Assembly (NCBI RefSeq): GCF_000835495.1
Contig: NW_015622548.1
Span: forward strand, 124,001-188,000
Direction: 5' to 3'
Length of the DNA: 64,000 nucleotides
From: Cladophialophora immunda
Lineage: Eukaryota > Ascomycota > Eurotiomycetes > Chaetothyriales > Herpotrichiellaceae
Positions 1 to 10,955 of the stretch are shown piece by piece. The position numbers were made by a program, and so were the translations under genes. The notes below the pieces were generated by a model. It was not told the DNA's origin and searched no databases. It saw only the letters and a list, made by a program, of their open reading frames with translations. The stretch's first letter is position 1. The number at the start of each line of letters is the position of its first letter.

Positions 1-751
1 CGCATGAGACAAGGAGGTGTGCTGATCAGAATAGATGGCGCCGCGAATGGAAGGTGGAAGCCTCGCGAGCGGTGTGACAAAGTCATGATGCCAATTTGGA
101 CTTCTTTTGACTGTTCATTTGGACTGTATCTGCAACTGTCTAAATCTTGACATATCTTCTTGTTATTTAATTCACTGTGCAGTCGTAAATGAGCAGCCTA
201 GAAGAAATTCGTAATGGAAGGTTGCAACCGAACCCAGCGTGCCGATTCAGGGCGTGCATGCAGAATGCAGACGGGAAGCTGCTGACATAATTCCTGCGAG
301 GCTTAACCCCTGTATGTCTCACTTTTATGTGCTCAGGGAGGGAAGATAGCTGAAATGAGCATATCAAACATCGTCGACTACACTTTGGTATTGCACATCG
401 CCCGCGGGTTGAGAAGAACCAGTAGCAACCCGAAGAAATACTACCTGAGACTGTGCTTTCATGTCGACCAACTGTCCGCGATGATTACAATGGAAACCTG
501 TTGTGTCCATCATGTTCGAAATACTTCTGGCGAACTGTCTCTGTCGCAACGCGACAGAGATTACAATTCCTCAGCGCAGAGAAAATGCTCGAGGATGAGA
601 GGGAGGACCGGCCCTGGCCATCGCTTTGGTCAAATCCAAACCACGAACTGGCAAAGGTCTTCGTCATGGAGTCGATATGGAACTATTGATCGATATGGCT
701 GTCCGATATGAATTGCTGTTGAGCCACGCTGACCGCGCCTCGTTCAACGTT
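1..751. other. Intergenic, no gene recognised
   Basis: Only short overlapping open frames without recognisable motifs or consistent splice signals are present. The right end is the 3' flank of the TMEM135-like gene. Confidence 0.5.
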
Positions 752-2242
752 TCAGTCTTGTAGAATGCCAGCCAAAATTCTCCCAAGCACCCCTCGGACA
801 TTCCGCTCGTTGCTCGAGTTCAGAGCGGTCAAAACGATTGCGACGCTGGTGGCAAAAATTGCTTGTTCCCTGTGGCGGTACCGCTGATCGTAGACACGAG
901 GCAGAATCGTTGCCAGGGCTCTCGGCGCCACAAAGAAGGCAATCTCCTGTCGTCGACTAGGCTTCTCTAGGAGAACGGACCACCCACAGGCAAGACAGCC
1001 TGCCAGGACACAGAGTCCCGAATCCCACATCTGGGGCGTTACTGTCTTCCGCGAAAAGATCTTGGGGCCTAGTCGAGTTCGAGCCAAGCAGACTGCGTAG
1101 TAGAATGAAGCAACAAAGCCGGCCAGGAAAGAGGAGGACCTTGCTGCTGCCGGAAAAGCCTTCAGAAGGGACCTGAGTCTCGGCGTGCGCAAGATTGTCA
1201 GCAGCTGAAGGGGCAGGTATATCCCCATTGCAAATTTCCAACTTCTCCAGAACCTGGAAAGTGCATGGATTTCACAGCTCTTGCCCGTTCCGCAATGATA
1301 CAACTCACAGGGGATTGGGATGGTCTTGGAGGGATCGGCCAATTCTTCAGGTAAGTTCAGGTCCCGACAGAGACCGATAAGGAGCGGCGCTTGCCCTGTA
1401 TCCTCGCCGTAGACGAAATTGCCTTGTCGAGCTAGCCGCAGTGCTTGAATCAGACGGGGGTCTATGTCTGCCGCTTTCGAGATCCAGTGATTGTACGAGC
1501 GAGGGAGTCGCTCGGGCGAGTAGAACCATGACCACATGATGATTGCAGCGGAGCCCGCGAACACTGACGGATCGGCGATCTTGCGAATGAAGTTTGAGAG
1601 TCGGGGGTTCCGTTGCTCTGCGTGCCATGATCGAGTTCGAGTCCGGGTCCAAAGAGATATCACCATGACATCCAGCGCTCGACAGAAGGCAAATGCTGTA
1701 AAATCAATTGTTTTGCCAGCATAGTGAGGATGATATGATGGCGGAGGCAGTTGATGCAGACTCGATGTGTTTAGACCACTGGTATTGGTAGTCGGATTGG
1801 TTCGAGATATCGCGCGCTTTCGAACCCAAGTTTCATCACGGTTGAGTAAAGCAAAGGCTAGCCATGCGGAACAAAAGGAACACAGGAAGCGGATGCATGC
1901 CATGAGTCTCCTGTCGAGACGCACAGATGGGCCCCTGCGGAGTGACGACAGGACACATTCGAGAAGTTCCTGGAATAAACGCGGGAGGGCAGTTGCTCCG
2001 CCCACAATGACGGCTGCGGCGGTGGGGAGGCGATTAAGCTGGGTCGATGTGATGAGAATCTTGCGGAGAATAGAGAAAATCTCTCGGAAGTGCAAACGGG
2101 TGCGCCCAAGGGTCCTCAGGAAGCCAAAGAGCCTGGGCGCGGTGACCGTGAGATATCCCAAGGCATAGGCTCGAATGAGGGGCTTGAGGGTGTTGAGATG
2201 GGCGCGTGTTTCGCGGTGCATTGTAGTTCCCGGTCCTGTCAT
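752..2242 (-). CDS. TMEM135-like integral membrane protein
   Basis: A single-exon gene for a 496-residue protein with many arginine-rich loops between hydrophobic stretches (for example around residues 70-90, 113-132, 225-242, 375-390 and 410-430). The motif PCELYHCGTGKSCEIH at residues 311-326 matches the Cys/His-rich motif of the TMEM135 family (also related to the Tim17-like fold proteins). Animal TMEM135 is tied to mitochondrial and peroxisomal dynamics; the role of the fungal members is poorly defined, so a membrane-organelle role here is inferred. The start at 2242 is the first ATG of the frame and leaves about 800 bp of shared upstream region with the divergent sedolisin gene. The family call rests on that motif plus the overall hydrophobic layout. 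Confidence 0.7.
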   Translation of the reverse strand: MTGPGTTMHRETRAHLNTLKPLIRAYALGYLTVTAPRLFGFLRTLGRTRLHFREIFSILRKILITSTQLNRLPTAAAVIVGGATALPRLFQELLECVLSSLRRGPSVRLDRRLMACIRFLCSFCSAWLAFALLNRDETWVRKRAISRTNPTTNTSGLNTSSLHQLPPPSYHPHYAGKTIDFTAFAFCRALDVMVISLWTRTRTRSWHAEQRNPRLSNFIRKIADPSVFAGSAAIIMWSWFYSPERLPRSYNHWISKAADIDPRLIQALRLARQGNFVYGEDTGQAPLLIGLCRDLNLPEELADPSKTIPIPCELYHCGTGKSCEIHALSRFWRSWKFAMGIYLPLQLLTILRTPRLRSLLKAFPAAARSSSFLAGFVASFYYAVCLARTRLGPKIFSRKTVTPQMWDSGLCVLAGCLACGWSVLLEKPSRRQEIAFFVAPRALATILPRVYDQRYRHREQAIFATSVAIVLTALNSSNERNVRGVLGRILAGILQD

Positions 2243-2779
2243 CTACAGGGATTGATTGCGATTGCCATGAAGAAGGAGATGTTGCGTTCGGTCTGCACGT
2301 TGGATAGGTCAAGGGATGGAGGGGATGATGGGATGGGTTTGGCTTTGATTGTAAGGGGCCTCGGTTCAGCCTCAAGAAGTGACACGTGAAGATGATCCAA
2401 AGTCTGCCAAGACGCTAGTTGATGCTACATCATGCTAGACACCAGGGACTAAGGTATTAGCAGCCCTCAGCTCGGTGGGCTGATCGTCATTGGCTGCTCC
2501 GGTGACGTATTTTCCGTAACACAGCAACTTGGGTTCGGAGATGAAGGCGGCTCGGCGGGAAGGAGCCACGGGAGCTGAGCCAATTGAGGGGCGAAGCTGC
2601 GCCTTCCTTGCTGTGCCTTCCGCGCCAGATGCTGCATGCCGGTTGTTCTGTGAATTGTACTCGGTACTGGCGGTAATACCTAGGCAGCACCAATGCACAA
2701 GTAGTGGTCTAGCGGGTGCATGTTACTGCAGGTCCTGTATCTCGTACCGTGTACTCTGTACCTAGATGCCTTAGTCATT

Positions 2780-3048
2780 CTTGTGCATCACCTTTCACCT
2801 TTCACCTTTCACCTTCACTCACTTTCCACTTCAGACCTCTTTCAAATAGGCACCTCCCTCCTCCTTTGTGCCTCGCACTGCTCCTACTTACTGAGTCCAT
2901 CGTCCATCCTGCCTTCTTCTTTTCCTCCCTCTTCCTCTACCTCTCCTTCTCCTCCTCGCCCTCTTTCCTCGCTGCTCTCGTTCTCCCCTCCGCTCGTTAC
3001 TCTGTTCGCTTGTTCTCGTCTGCCTGTCTTCTCTCAATCACACTCGTT
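2780..3048 (+). promoter_or_regulatory. Pyrimidine-rich promoter/5' leader of the sedolisin gene
   Basis: About 270 bp directly upstream of the sedolisin ATG is almost purely C and T on the plus strand, including a perfect triplicate of CACCTTT near 2789-2812 and long CT/TCC runs. Such CT-rich tracts are common just upstream of start sites of strongly expressed filamentous-fungal genes. The frame happens to stay open through it, so an automatic caller would wrongly extend the protein N-terminus into it. Confidence 0.55.
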
Positions 3049-4908
3049 ATGTCAATCTCTTCCGTCCTCTTGGCCGCTCTAGCCGCCCTGCCTTGGGTCC
3101 CCGCATCGCCACTGCACCCTCGTTCCGACTACAATGTCAAGGAATCGAACAACGTCCCTCCTGCGTGGTCCAATATTGGCAACCCTCATCCTCTACATCT
3201 CTTGACCCTCAACATCGGCTTGGAGCCCAGTAATTTCGATCTCCTCGAGCAGCACCTCCACCAAGGTGAGTTGGGTCCCCCACGTCACTTCTGCAAGCCT
3301 TGCTCTAACCATGCTCTAGTCTCCGACCCATCACACGATCGCTACGGCCAACATCTGTCCCAACAAGAGGTCCACGACCTTCTGAGGCCCTCTGATGAGA
3401 CGTATCAACTAGTTCAGGACTGGCTGACCGACAACGGCATCGACCCGTCTCGCTGCGACATCAACTCTGCCCGAGATTGGGTCACTGTCACTCTTCCTGT
3501 CAGCAAAGCTGAAGAGCTGCTCGACACCAAATACGCCGTCTACCAGCATCAGGACGGCACCAAACTCATCCGAACCACCAGCTGGTCTCTCCCACGCTCC
3601 CTCCATGACCATGTCACGACCATTCAACCCACCACTGCTTTCCTTCGAACCAATCCCAAATCCAGCACCCTCATTGATGTTCCAGTCGACGTTGACATTA
3701 CCCAGCTCACTGCCACCGCCAATGCTACCACCATCAAAAGCTCATGCAATTTCGCCGGCATGACGCCCAAATGCCTGCGAACCCTGTACAACACCATCGA
3801 TTACAAGCCGAAAGCTCCCCACAATAATTCAGTCGCCTTCACTAATTACCTGGGCCAAGTTTCTAATCGAACCGACGCCCAGACATTTCTGCGAAACTTT
3901 CGTTCTGACGCCGTTGACTCCGCCTTCGCCGTCACCCAGATCTCTGTAAATGGTGGAGCCGTTGACAATGGCACATCGGAGGCTGGCTTAGAAGGCAATC
4001 TCGACCTCCAAACCATACTGGGAATCGTCTATCCCACGCCTGTCACCTTGTACTCTACGGGCGGCAAGCCTCCTTTTCAACCCGATGACTTCATCGGCAC
4101 CAATACGAATGAACCCTACCTTACATGGCTCCTCTTTCTGCGCGACCAAGACATCAAGACCATTCCCAAAGTGATTTCCACCTCCTATGGTGACCATGAA
4201 CAAACCGTGCCCCAAAGCTACGCTAAGACCGTGTGCAATCAGTTTGCCGCCTTGGGTGCTCAGGGGATCTCGCTGTTCTTTAGCTCTGGGGATTCTGGTG
4301 TGGGTGAGAACTCTAGCTGCATCACCAATGACGGGAGAAATCGAACCACATTTATCCCTGTTTTCCCGGCCTCTTGCCCATATGTCACTACCGTCGGCGG
4401 AACAATGAACTATCCCGAAGTTGTCGCCTACGACAAGCAAAATTCGTTTGCCTCTGGAGCGGGTTTCAGCAATTACTTTGCTCGACCGAAATGGCAAGGT
4501 ACCGCCGTGGAGCGATATCTCGATACGATTGGGGACAAATTCAAAGGGCTGTACAACCGTTCTGGTCGCGCCTATCCCGACATAGCGGCTCAGGGTTACA
4601 AGTACCTCATTTTTCTGGGCGAAACCGTCAGAAGCGTTGATGGCACGAGCTGCTCCGCCCCAACCATGGCCAGCATCTTCTCCCTGGTGAATGATGCACT
4701 TGCGGCAGCGGGAAAACCCCCTATGGGCTGGCTCAATCCCTGGCTCTACAACAAAGGCTTCGCGGCATTCACTGATGTTGTCAATGGCAGCAGTGTAGGC
4801 TGCGATGGGCCTGGATTCAGTGCTTCCCAGGGATGGGACGTTGCGAGCGGCTTCGGCACTCCAGACTTTGAGAAAATCTTGGACGTGCTAGGAATTGGGG
4901 GCCCTTGA
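3049..4908 (+). CDS. Secreted sedolisin-family serine-carboxyl protease (tripeptidyl-peptidase type, S53)
   Basis: The ATG at 3049 starts a clear signal peptide (about residues 1-20). It is followed by a pro-domain (SDPSHDRYGQHLS, typical of Pro-kumamolisin) and the S53 catalytic domain. With the intron 3266-3319 (54 nt, phase 1) removed the protein has 601 residues, the usual size of fungal tripeptidyl peptidases. The catalytic residues are visible: Glu297 and Asp301 in EGNLD, the oxyanion Asp397 in SSGDSGVG, and nucleophile Ser516 in DGTSCSAP; a calcium-site-like FTDVVNG follows. Enzymes of this family are secreted and trim tripeptides from protein N-termini at acidic pH. The intron is a multiple of three and stop-free, so an unspliced message would insert 18 residues next to the pro-domain motif. 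Endo- versus tripeptidyl activity cannot be told from sequence alone. Confidence 0.93.
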   Translation: MSISSVLLAALAALPWVPASPLHPRSDYNVKESNNVPPAWSNIGNPHPLHLLTLNIGLEPSNFDLLEQHLHQGELGPPRHFCKPCSNHALVSDPSHDRYGQHLSQQEVHDLLRPSDETYQLVQDWLTDNGIDPSRCDINSARDWVTVTLPVSKAEELLDTKYAVYQHQDGTKLIRTTSWSLPRSLHDHVTTIQPTTAFLRTNPKSSTLIDVPVDVDITQLTATANATTIKSSCNFAGMTPKCLRTLYNTIDYKPKAPHNNSVAFTNYLGQVSNRTDAQTFLRNFRSDAVDSAFAVTQISVNGGAVDNGTSEAGLEGNLDLQTILGIVYPTPVTLYSTGGKPPFQPDDFIGTNTNEPYLTWLLFLRDQDIKTIPKVISTSYGDHEQTVPQSYAKTVCNQFAALGAQGISLFFSSGDSGVGENSSCITNDGRNRTTFIPVFPASCPYVTTVGGTMNYPEVVAYDKQNSFASGAGFSNYFARPKWQGTAVERYLDTIGDKFKGLYNRSGRAYPDIAAQGYKYLIFLGETVRSVDGTSCSAPTMASIFSLVNDALAAAGKPPMGWLNPWLYNKGFAAFTDVVNGSSVGCDGPGFSASQGWDVASGFGTPDFEKILDVLGIGGP

Positions 4909-5799
4909 ATGGTCGTTCGTCTTCAATCCTCGATGAAAACATTCTATATTTGTATCCAGAGATCTTGATGTGGCTTCTCGTCTCTTGTGACGAACCCCAT
5001 CCTACGGAGCCCGGAGAGTCAAAGGTTATGCTCAAGGCACAGAAATTTCGTGATTTGAGCACCTGAGATAATGATAAAATTAATTGGAGATGAGGCCGAT
5101 GACCAACTTGGCCAGAATCCGGCACAGCCAAACACCTACGACGTGACGAGCCAGAGTGAATCCTGCAATTGCAACGGCCGAATTGATGGTAAATGAGGTA
5201 TCTGGTCAGGCAATGAAGTTCTGGGACACTTGCATTCTTGAAGAACAAGTGAATGATACTGAGGCGGATGCTGGAGCTGGCCGAACGGGGACTATAGATC
5301 CGTAGCTCTCCAAACATTATTGAGATATTGACTGACCAACCCAAATGCAAGATGTGATGACAAGTGATGCTGCCTCCGCCAAAGCGGCCAGAAGATTCAT
5401 TCTCCGCGCAGATTCCCCGCTGTCAACTGCTTTGGTACTTGGGACCGCGGGTGCTGGTTCCAACCTTGAATCTTCATCTTCTGCGTACGTTCGTCTCAGT
5501 CCGAGAAAACACTCCAGATTCAATTGTGCCTTTTCCATTCCACACTGTCTTGGAACCTCCGGTGTGGACCATCGCCCCAAGCAATCGCCAGCTACATAAT
5601 AAATCAAGTGGACTGACCACAAACTACGCCCGCCCTCGAACCTGACACTACGTTATTCTCTCCAGAACGAGTTTGAATCTGGTTTGTTCATTCCCACCAG
5701 CGAATCCGGATCTACGCCTGAATCAAAAAGGATGTGCGTCTGATGCGCGGCTGGAGTTAGAACAATACGAACAGTAGCATTGAGCGGAGAGATCGAGAC
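4909..5799. other. Intergenic, no gene recognised
   Basis: This is the 3' flank of the sedolisin gene and the upstream region of the peroxiredoxin. Small minus-strand frames exist (for example 5317-5622 and 5653-5931) but show no domain and no convincing splice pattern. Confidence 0.4.
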
Positions 5800-6684
5800 A
5801 TGGCTCGTATGTATATTGACACTTCCCACGTTGTCCTGGTGCAGGGACCTCATGATATAGTCTCGCACGAATGACAGCTGTCCAGCCATCCGGTCAGGCT
5901 TGTCTGCCGGGCGGACCGCTGTGTCGCTCATTGTGGTTGTTCCAACGCCTTGATTTCCCTTCGAGGACGCTCACAGCATCTTGCGCCCTTCCCGTACAGA
6001 ACCCAACGTCTGACAACCTCTGACCTCTTTGCACAGACACTACATTCCCAGCCGACCTTCCCGTCCCCAAGGACGACGGTGCATACAACCATCTGAGCGG
6101 ATTCATGATCCCTTCCACCCTCAGCCTCTCTGTTGCACGAGTCCCGACGCAGCGGGTGAATCTCGCCGACTTGAAGGGCTTGACGGTGGTGTTTTGTTAT
6201 CCGCGGACAGGTATTTGTCCACCCTCCTCTGCGCCCTCCTTTTTTCGCCCTGGCCACTCGGAATCCCTTTGGCGCGATACTGAGGAGAGGTTCTTGACCA
6301 GGCGCACCCAACGAGACCGTCCCCGACTCATGGAACTCCATCCCAGGCGCAAGAGGATGCACGCCGCAAGCCTGCTCCTTCCGGGACAATCTGCCCGAAC
6401 TGCGCTCGTTGGGAGTCTCCCACATTTACGGCATCTCCACCCAATCACCCTCGTACCAAGCGGAGGTGCACGAGCGGCTGCACCTTCCCTACGATCTTCT
6501 GAGTGATGAGGAGCTGGAATTCCAGAGAGGATTGAATCTACCGACATTCGACTGGGAAGGTCAGAAGGTCCTCAGGCGTTCAATGATTGCGCTACAGGAT
6601 GGCAAGGTGGTGAAATGGTGGTATCCTGTTTTTCCCCCGGACCGGGGCGTGGACGACTTGATTGAGTGGTTGAAGAGTCGATAG
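5800..6684 (+). CDS. AhpC/TSA-like peroxiredoxin
   Basis: Two exons are secure: 6037-6210 and 6302-6684, joined by a 91-nt intron in phase 1. They encode DLPVPKDDGAYNHL, then VVFCYPRTG and the peroxidatic segment PGARGCTPQACSFRDN, the pattern of fungal Bcp/AhpC-like thiol peroxidases with the active Cys in GCTPQAC. The family reduces H2O2 and organic hydroperoxides with thioredoxin-type donors. A stop lies just upstream of 6037, so a first exon is needed. ATGGCTC at 5800-5806 followed by a perfect gtatgt donor gives the right phase and a 187-residue protein. An alternative is ATG at 5871 with donor at 5893 (192 residues). The start is therefore uncertain, and the inferred 230-nt first intron is long for this genome. 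Confidence 0.8.
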
Positions 6685-6793
6685 GGACGGTTGCGGTCCA
6701 TATCTGCGCAGGGCGTGCGAGCTCGACAAGAGGGGAGAGCGTTGGTGGTGAATTCGTCCTTTTACCTTTCGCCAGAAGCTTTTGGTTCTTTTT

Positions 6794-7685
6794 TTACACC
6801 CCGGCCATTGCCATAGGTATAGTAGTCAAAATTCCGTTCTTGTCATATCTTGCCTTGAAAAAGGTATAGCTCAGCGTGATGGTATCGATTCCCTTCATTT
6901 GTGGATCCTTGGCAAACTCGGGATCGATGAAGAAGAATACAGGCATGTCGACTGTCTCGCCTGCATTCAACCGCTGCTCTTCAAAGCAAAAACACTGAAT
7001 CTTGCTAAAGTACGGCGCCACCTGCGCAGGTGTCACGGAATATGTAGCCACGCCGATGATATCTGCATCTCCTTTATTTGTGGCCGTGTAGAAAGCCAGA
7101 GCGGTCTCGCCAGGAAGGACCCGGACTTCGCGTTGCTGCGGCGTGAACTTCCAAGGGAGAATGTCGGAAACGGATCCGTTGAAGGTGACTCGCAAACGAC
7201 GGTGGTCTTCGACGGGTTTGAGGCGGAGAGCAGGATCTCCGGTGGAATCGTGTGCCTTGACAGGTTGTCCGGACCATCCTGTTTGTTGACAGATCTAGAA
7301 AAGATTTAGCAAGACGTTCATGCTCTTGCGTGTTCGCATGCGAGGGCCCTGACCATTTTGTATAAAGGAACCGAAGCATAGGAAAGAGCTAGAAGTAGGA
7401 TTCCCGCACTCAATCCATAATACCTAGGCTTATAGTCAGCTGCCTGCAGGCTTTTGCACTCTCCATTCAGATTACACACAGAGTCGTCCGGTTCTTCTCT
7501 CGAGCTTGAGCTCTGGCAGCCTCGAAACCGTTGGCATATTGAGAGCTTTTGGTTGACTGTGAAAGTGGACGGGTTTGTTTGGCGGGGTGAAGGGGCCGGT
7601 GGGGGATATCATGGAGCTGAAGGCGACGTAGAGACCTACAACAGCCAGAAATCACTCGACCAGACACACAACAGAGAGAAATCAT
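6794..7685 (-). CDS. COX11: Cytochrome c oxidase assembly protein COX11 (CtaG family)
   Basis: Three exons on the minus strand (7480-7685, 7354-7423, 6794-7294; introns of 56 and 59 nt) give 258 residues. The N-terminus is a basic mitochondrial presequence. Next come REKNRTTLYYG, a single membrane helix and PLYKMICQQTGW, all characteristic of COX11, then the beta-sandwich domain beginning RLRVTFNGSVSD. The copper-binding Cys193 and Cys195 lie in KIQCFCFEEQ. COX11 sits in the mitochondrial inner membrane with its domain in the intermembrane space and delivers copper to the CuB site of Cox1. The first donor is CT|gtgtgt, confirmed by recreating the conserved TTLYY. The gene lies tail to tail with the peroxiredoxin, 109 bp apart. 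Confidence 0.95.
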
Positions 7686-8707
7686 GGTGAGGGCTGCAAT
7701 GAACAGAGTAAATAATGGGTGGACTGATACGAGTTCAACGAAGCTACAAACTTTCCGCGGTGGTGGTTATTACGCGTAGGCTGCGCATGGGCTGCCGTAG
7801 TTCTGGGCAGTCCATTTACGGCGAGTCATACCACTCTAATTGTCAGCCTTGTTAGCATTCAGCCTTGTGGTCGGACATGTTGCCGCATAGGTGTTTAGGG
7901 CAGACCTTCCCACTGCTCTTGCTGGCTGCCGCATGTTGTTTTTCACAACTCAATCTGGACGTCTCATCAGCTGCGGCACATCTGAAGCCACATCAATAAC
8001 CTGTCCTCCCCTGCAACGGCAAAAAGTCAGCCCTTTAGCTAAGTTAAACCCATTCTTGCCTCCGCCTCGCAACGACATCTTTCCACCAGGAGAACAGCCG
8101 CAGGGCCGGTATTAAGTTGTTCCGGCAAGTGGAGGCGCACGACAACACCAAACAGCTCCGCCTCGTTCATCGTCCATCCAGAATGCGCGAGTGACACGCC
8201 GACACCAATCACGTCGATCGTTTTGTGGCACGTTGGGGAAATCACTGGCATTGTCGATGGTCTCTGGCGTCCCGATACACAGACACAGCGGCGCCCTTTT
8301 GCATCGCCCTCACCACTACCCGCACGTGGTCCCGTACCGTTGTTCGTGTTCCTAGCTTGTTGGCTCCCTGGAATCCCCTGGCAATGACCAACTTTTCCCC
8401 TCGCAGATCCTGTCCGAGCTTCGTGCTACCGTGTGGCTTTGGGCTTGCGGCGACTCGTCTGGAATTTTTACCATAGCAGCAACCATAACCACTCATTCTC
8501 ACCCTCCTTCCTCGAACAATGCCCATACCTGCGTGTTAAAGTATGCTTCCAAGCCAAACCTTGAACCAAGCTACATTCATTTACATTGCGCTCTTGTCTC
8601 CGACTTTCCTTTGAGTGTCGTTCCACGTCAATCACTCGTGTCATTTTGGCAACTCCTTCATCTCCTTTGCACACGCGCCTTGCCGCACCTCTTTCAACTT
8701 CTCGAGT
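7686..8707. other. Intergenic, divergent promoter region, no gene recognised
   Basis: About 1 kb between the divergent COX11 and GT32 genes. The half next to the GT32 start is pyrimidine-rich. Small open frames in both directions carry no motif. Confidence 0.45.
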
Positions 8708-10174
8708 ATGAGAGTGGCCTGGCTTTTTTCTCGCCAATTTCAACGCCGTCTCCTAATATCTCTCATTCTGTCCGTCCTTGCCATTTGGTGTCTACTTCCA
8801 CCAAGTCCAAAACATGGTGTACAGCCAGCCGAGCTGGAGCGACAATACCCCTTACTTTGGCGGCACGTGCATACGTTCAACGGTACTGGAGGAGGTGCGT
8901 TGTCACCTTTTGCTAGGGATCGGCCGACAAATCAACCAGATACCCTTGGCGCAATCCCCCTTTTCTCTTTGACTTCCCACTGACGAGTTCCAGCATGGTA
9001 TATTCCGCCCTCGTGGCTGTCGTCAGCCGATTTCCAGCCGGAGACAATAGTCGATGCGGCGCTTCTGGCTTCGCAAGCTGCCAACAGCAACAAGCGCCGA
9101 TTCATCGACCGTTCTTCCATTCCATTAGTACTTCACCAGACTTGGAAAAATCGATGTGTGGACACATGGTCGGATCTGCTCCGCGCCAGTGTGGAGAAAT
9201 GGTTGAACTATGTAGTGTCCGACGACATGGCTTATTTCTTCTGGGAAGACGATGGCATTGTACGAATGTTAGCCGAGTTTGAACCTGATTTTGTTCATCG
9301 CTTCGTGGCCTTGCCATCGAATGTGGAACGGGCTGATGTCTTCCGCATCTTGGTTTTGAAATGGTTTGGTGGAATTGTAAGTGTGTCCTGCTCATATGAA
9401 GCCCTGTCTGCATCTCAAGCCGATTGACATCTTCCTAGTATGCAGACGTGGATACTCGACCGCTTCGCCGGCCTGCCTCCTGGGTGGCCGCTTCTGACCT
9501 TGCTCCCTGGACGGACTCCGTGACGGAAATGAACTTTTCCTTCGACAACCCCGTAAGCAGCATTCTTGGGATTGAAGCTGATTGTGTGCCTCACAAGAAT
9601 GACTATTGGCGTATGGGGTATTCATACCCTGTCCAACTCACGCAATGGGCTTTAGCTTCAAGTTCCGGCCACGCCATTCTTCTACGCTTCATGGACACCC
9701 TTCAACGAAGGCTGGAAGATATTGCGAGGCGCAACAGGGGAGATATCAGCGTTCCGGAGGCAGTCAGGGAACTACGACAAATTGGACCAGTGTCTTTGAC
9801 GGGACCAGTTGCTGTGACCGTCGCAGCGAAGACTTGGCTAGAGGAACGCACCGGGTTGCGGTGGAACGCTTTGACTGGATTGCTCGATGGCGGTCAAAGC
9901 AAGCTAGTGGAAGATGTTCTGATCTTGCCAATCACTGGATTTAGGTTGGTGTTCTTCCTCACGCTGTCTACGCCACTCGGATTCTGACATTGAAAACAGC
10001 CCCGGACGAGGCAGATACGGCAACATGGGCTCGAAGCCGGTAACAGACCCTTCAGCGCGAGTTTGGCACCGGGCGCAAGGGTCTTGGCACACCTTCAACG
10101 CCAAGGTTGAATTCGGAAAGGTCTGTCGGACATTGTTTGGACTGTGCAAGGACTGGCCGAAGCAGCCAGGCTGA
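8708..10174 (+). CDS. GT32-family glycosyltransferase (OCH1-like, type II membrane protein)
   Basis: Four exons (8708-8894, 8994-9376, 9439-9944, 10000-10174; introns 99, 62 and 55 nt) give 416 residues. A short basic cytoplasmic tail is followed by one signal-anchor helix (about residues 14-30). The GT32 core then shows IPLVLHQTWKN, the region ADVFRILVLKWFGGI, and the DXD metal/nucleotide-sugar motif YADVDT (Asp193 and Asp195), with MGSKP near the C-terminus. Proteins of this build act in the Golgi lumen and transfer mannose or related sugars to glycans or sphingolipids; the acceptor cannot be assigned. All three introns restore conserved family sequence at the joins, so the model is solid. 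The start ATG is the one directly in front of the anchor. Confidence 0.9.
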
Positions 10175-10951
10175 TTAGAAGACGACCGATGGTTGGAGAC
10201 CTGGGGATACGTCTTGCGCTAGGCTAGCCACGGAGTTAGGAAGGTCGTCAGGTTGTACAATAGGCCACGAGGGGTCCAGAGACTGGCGAGCAAGAACTGG
10301 CTATCACTCTCTTGTTCACATTGGATACTGCGGAATATTCGATTGGTATTAGGTAGGGGAAGCCGCCAGTCTACTTTCGATATGGCGTCATTCTCGAGAT
10401 CAGAAACAGTTCGGGAGGATGTCTGTCCGCACGGTGTAACATTGCCGCCCTGAACCTCCATGACTCGACCAGACATCGGCAAAGAGTCTGCAGAGTCGAT
10501 AGAAAAGATGACCAAACACTTGCTAGACTCCGTGGATCTGGATCAAGACGATTTAAGCGTTTTGCAAAGTCCTTCCCAGTTACATTGGTATCCAAGTACC
10601 TCCATACCGCCCGCGAGTCTGTGTAACTCTTGTTACGTCAGCGATGCTTCAACAGCTCCGAGTCTGTGGAACAAAGCTTTGAGCACTGGAGCATACGATT
10701 AGAGTAGATTAGATACTTTCCGTGATGGTATCAGCCGCAGATTGTTGTAGTGCGGAGCCACTTGACATCCACCAATACCCAAACGGTCCGAGGCAGCCTG
10801 TTTACTCTGTTCACCGGACCGAGATATTCCAGCTCGTTGAGGAGTGGTCTGACAGCCTTCTGCCACAACAACCCCTCAAGGCTCTTCTCAATCATTTGAT
10901 GGCTGGTCTCTTTCGTTCCAGGTCACCTTCACTTCAACTTCAACTTCAACT
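10175..10951. other. Intergenic, no gene recognised
   Basis: Convergent region between the GT32 gene and the Zn2Cys6 gene. It holds a short hexamer repeat (ACTTCA/CAACTT units, about 10928-10955) and otherwise nothing I can support. Confidence 0.45.
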
Positions 10952-10955
10952 TCAC
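10928..10955. repeat. Short tandem hexamer repeat
   Basis: Three to four imperfect copies of CTTCAA lie just past the stop of the Zn2Cys6 gene. It is a simple microsatellite-like tract with no evident function. Confidence 0.7.

Noticed and set aside
402..408. CCGCGG at 402 and other single copies (for example near 5448, 7755, 11386, 30498, 55888)
   Set aside because: They lack the GGGG extension and the flanks of the cluster elements; CCGCGG alone is expected by chance in a moderately GC-rich genome.
2716..3048. In-frame N-terminal extension of the sedolisin by 111 codons
   Set aside because: The extension is translated CT-rich leader. The ATG at 3049 begins a clean signal peptide.
5653..5931. 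92-codon minus-strand frame next to the peroxiredoxin
   Set aside because: It overlaps the peroxiredoxin first intron antisense. The composition is only weakly protein-like, with no domain and no second exon that I could connect.
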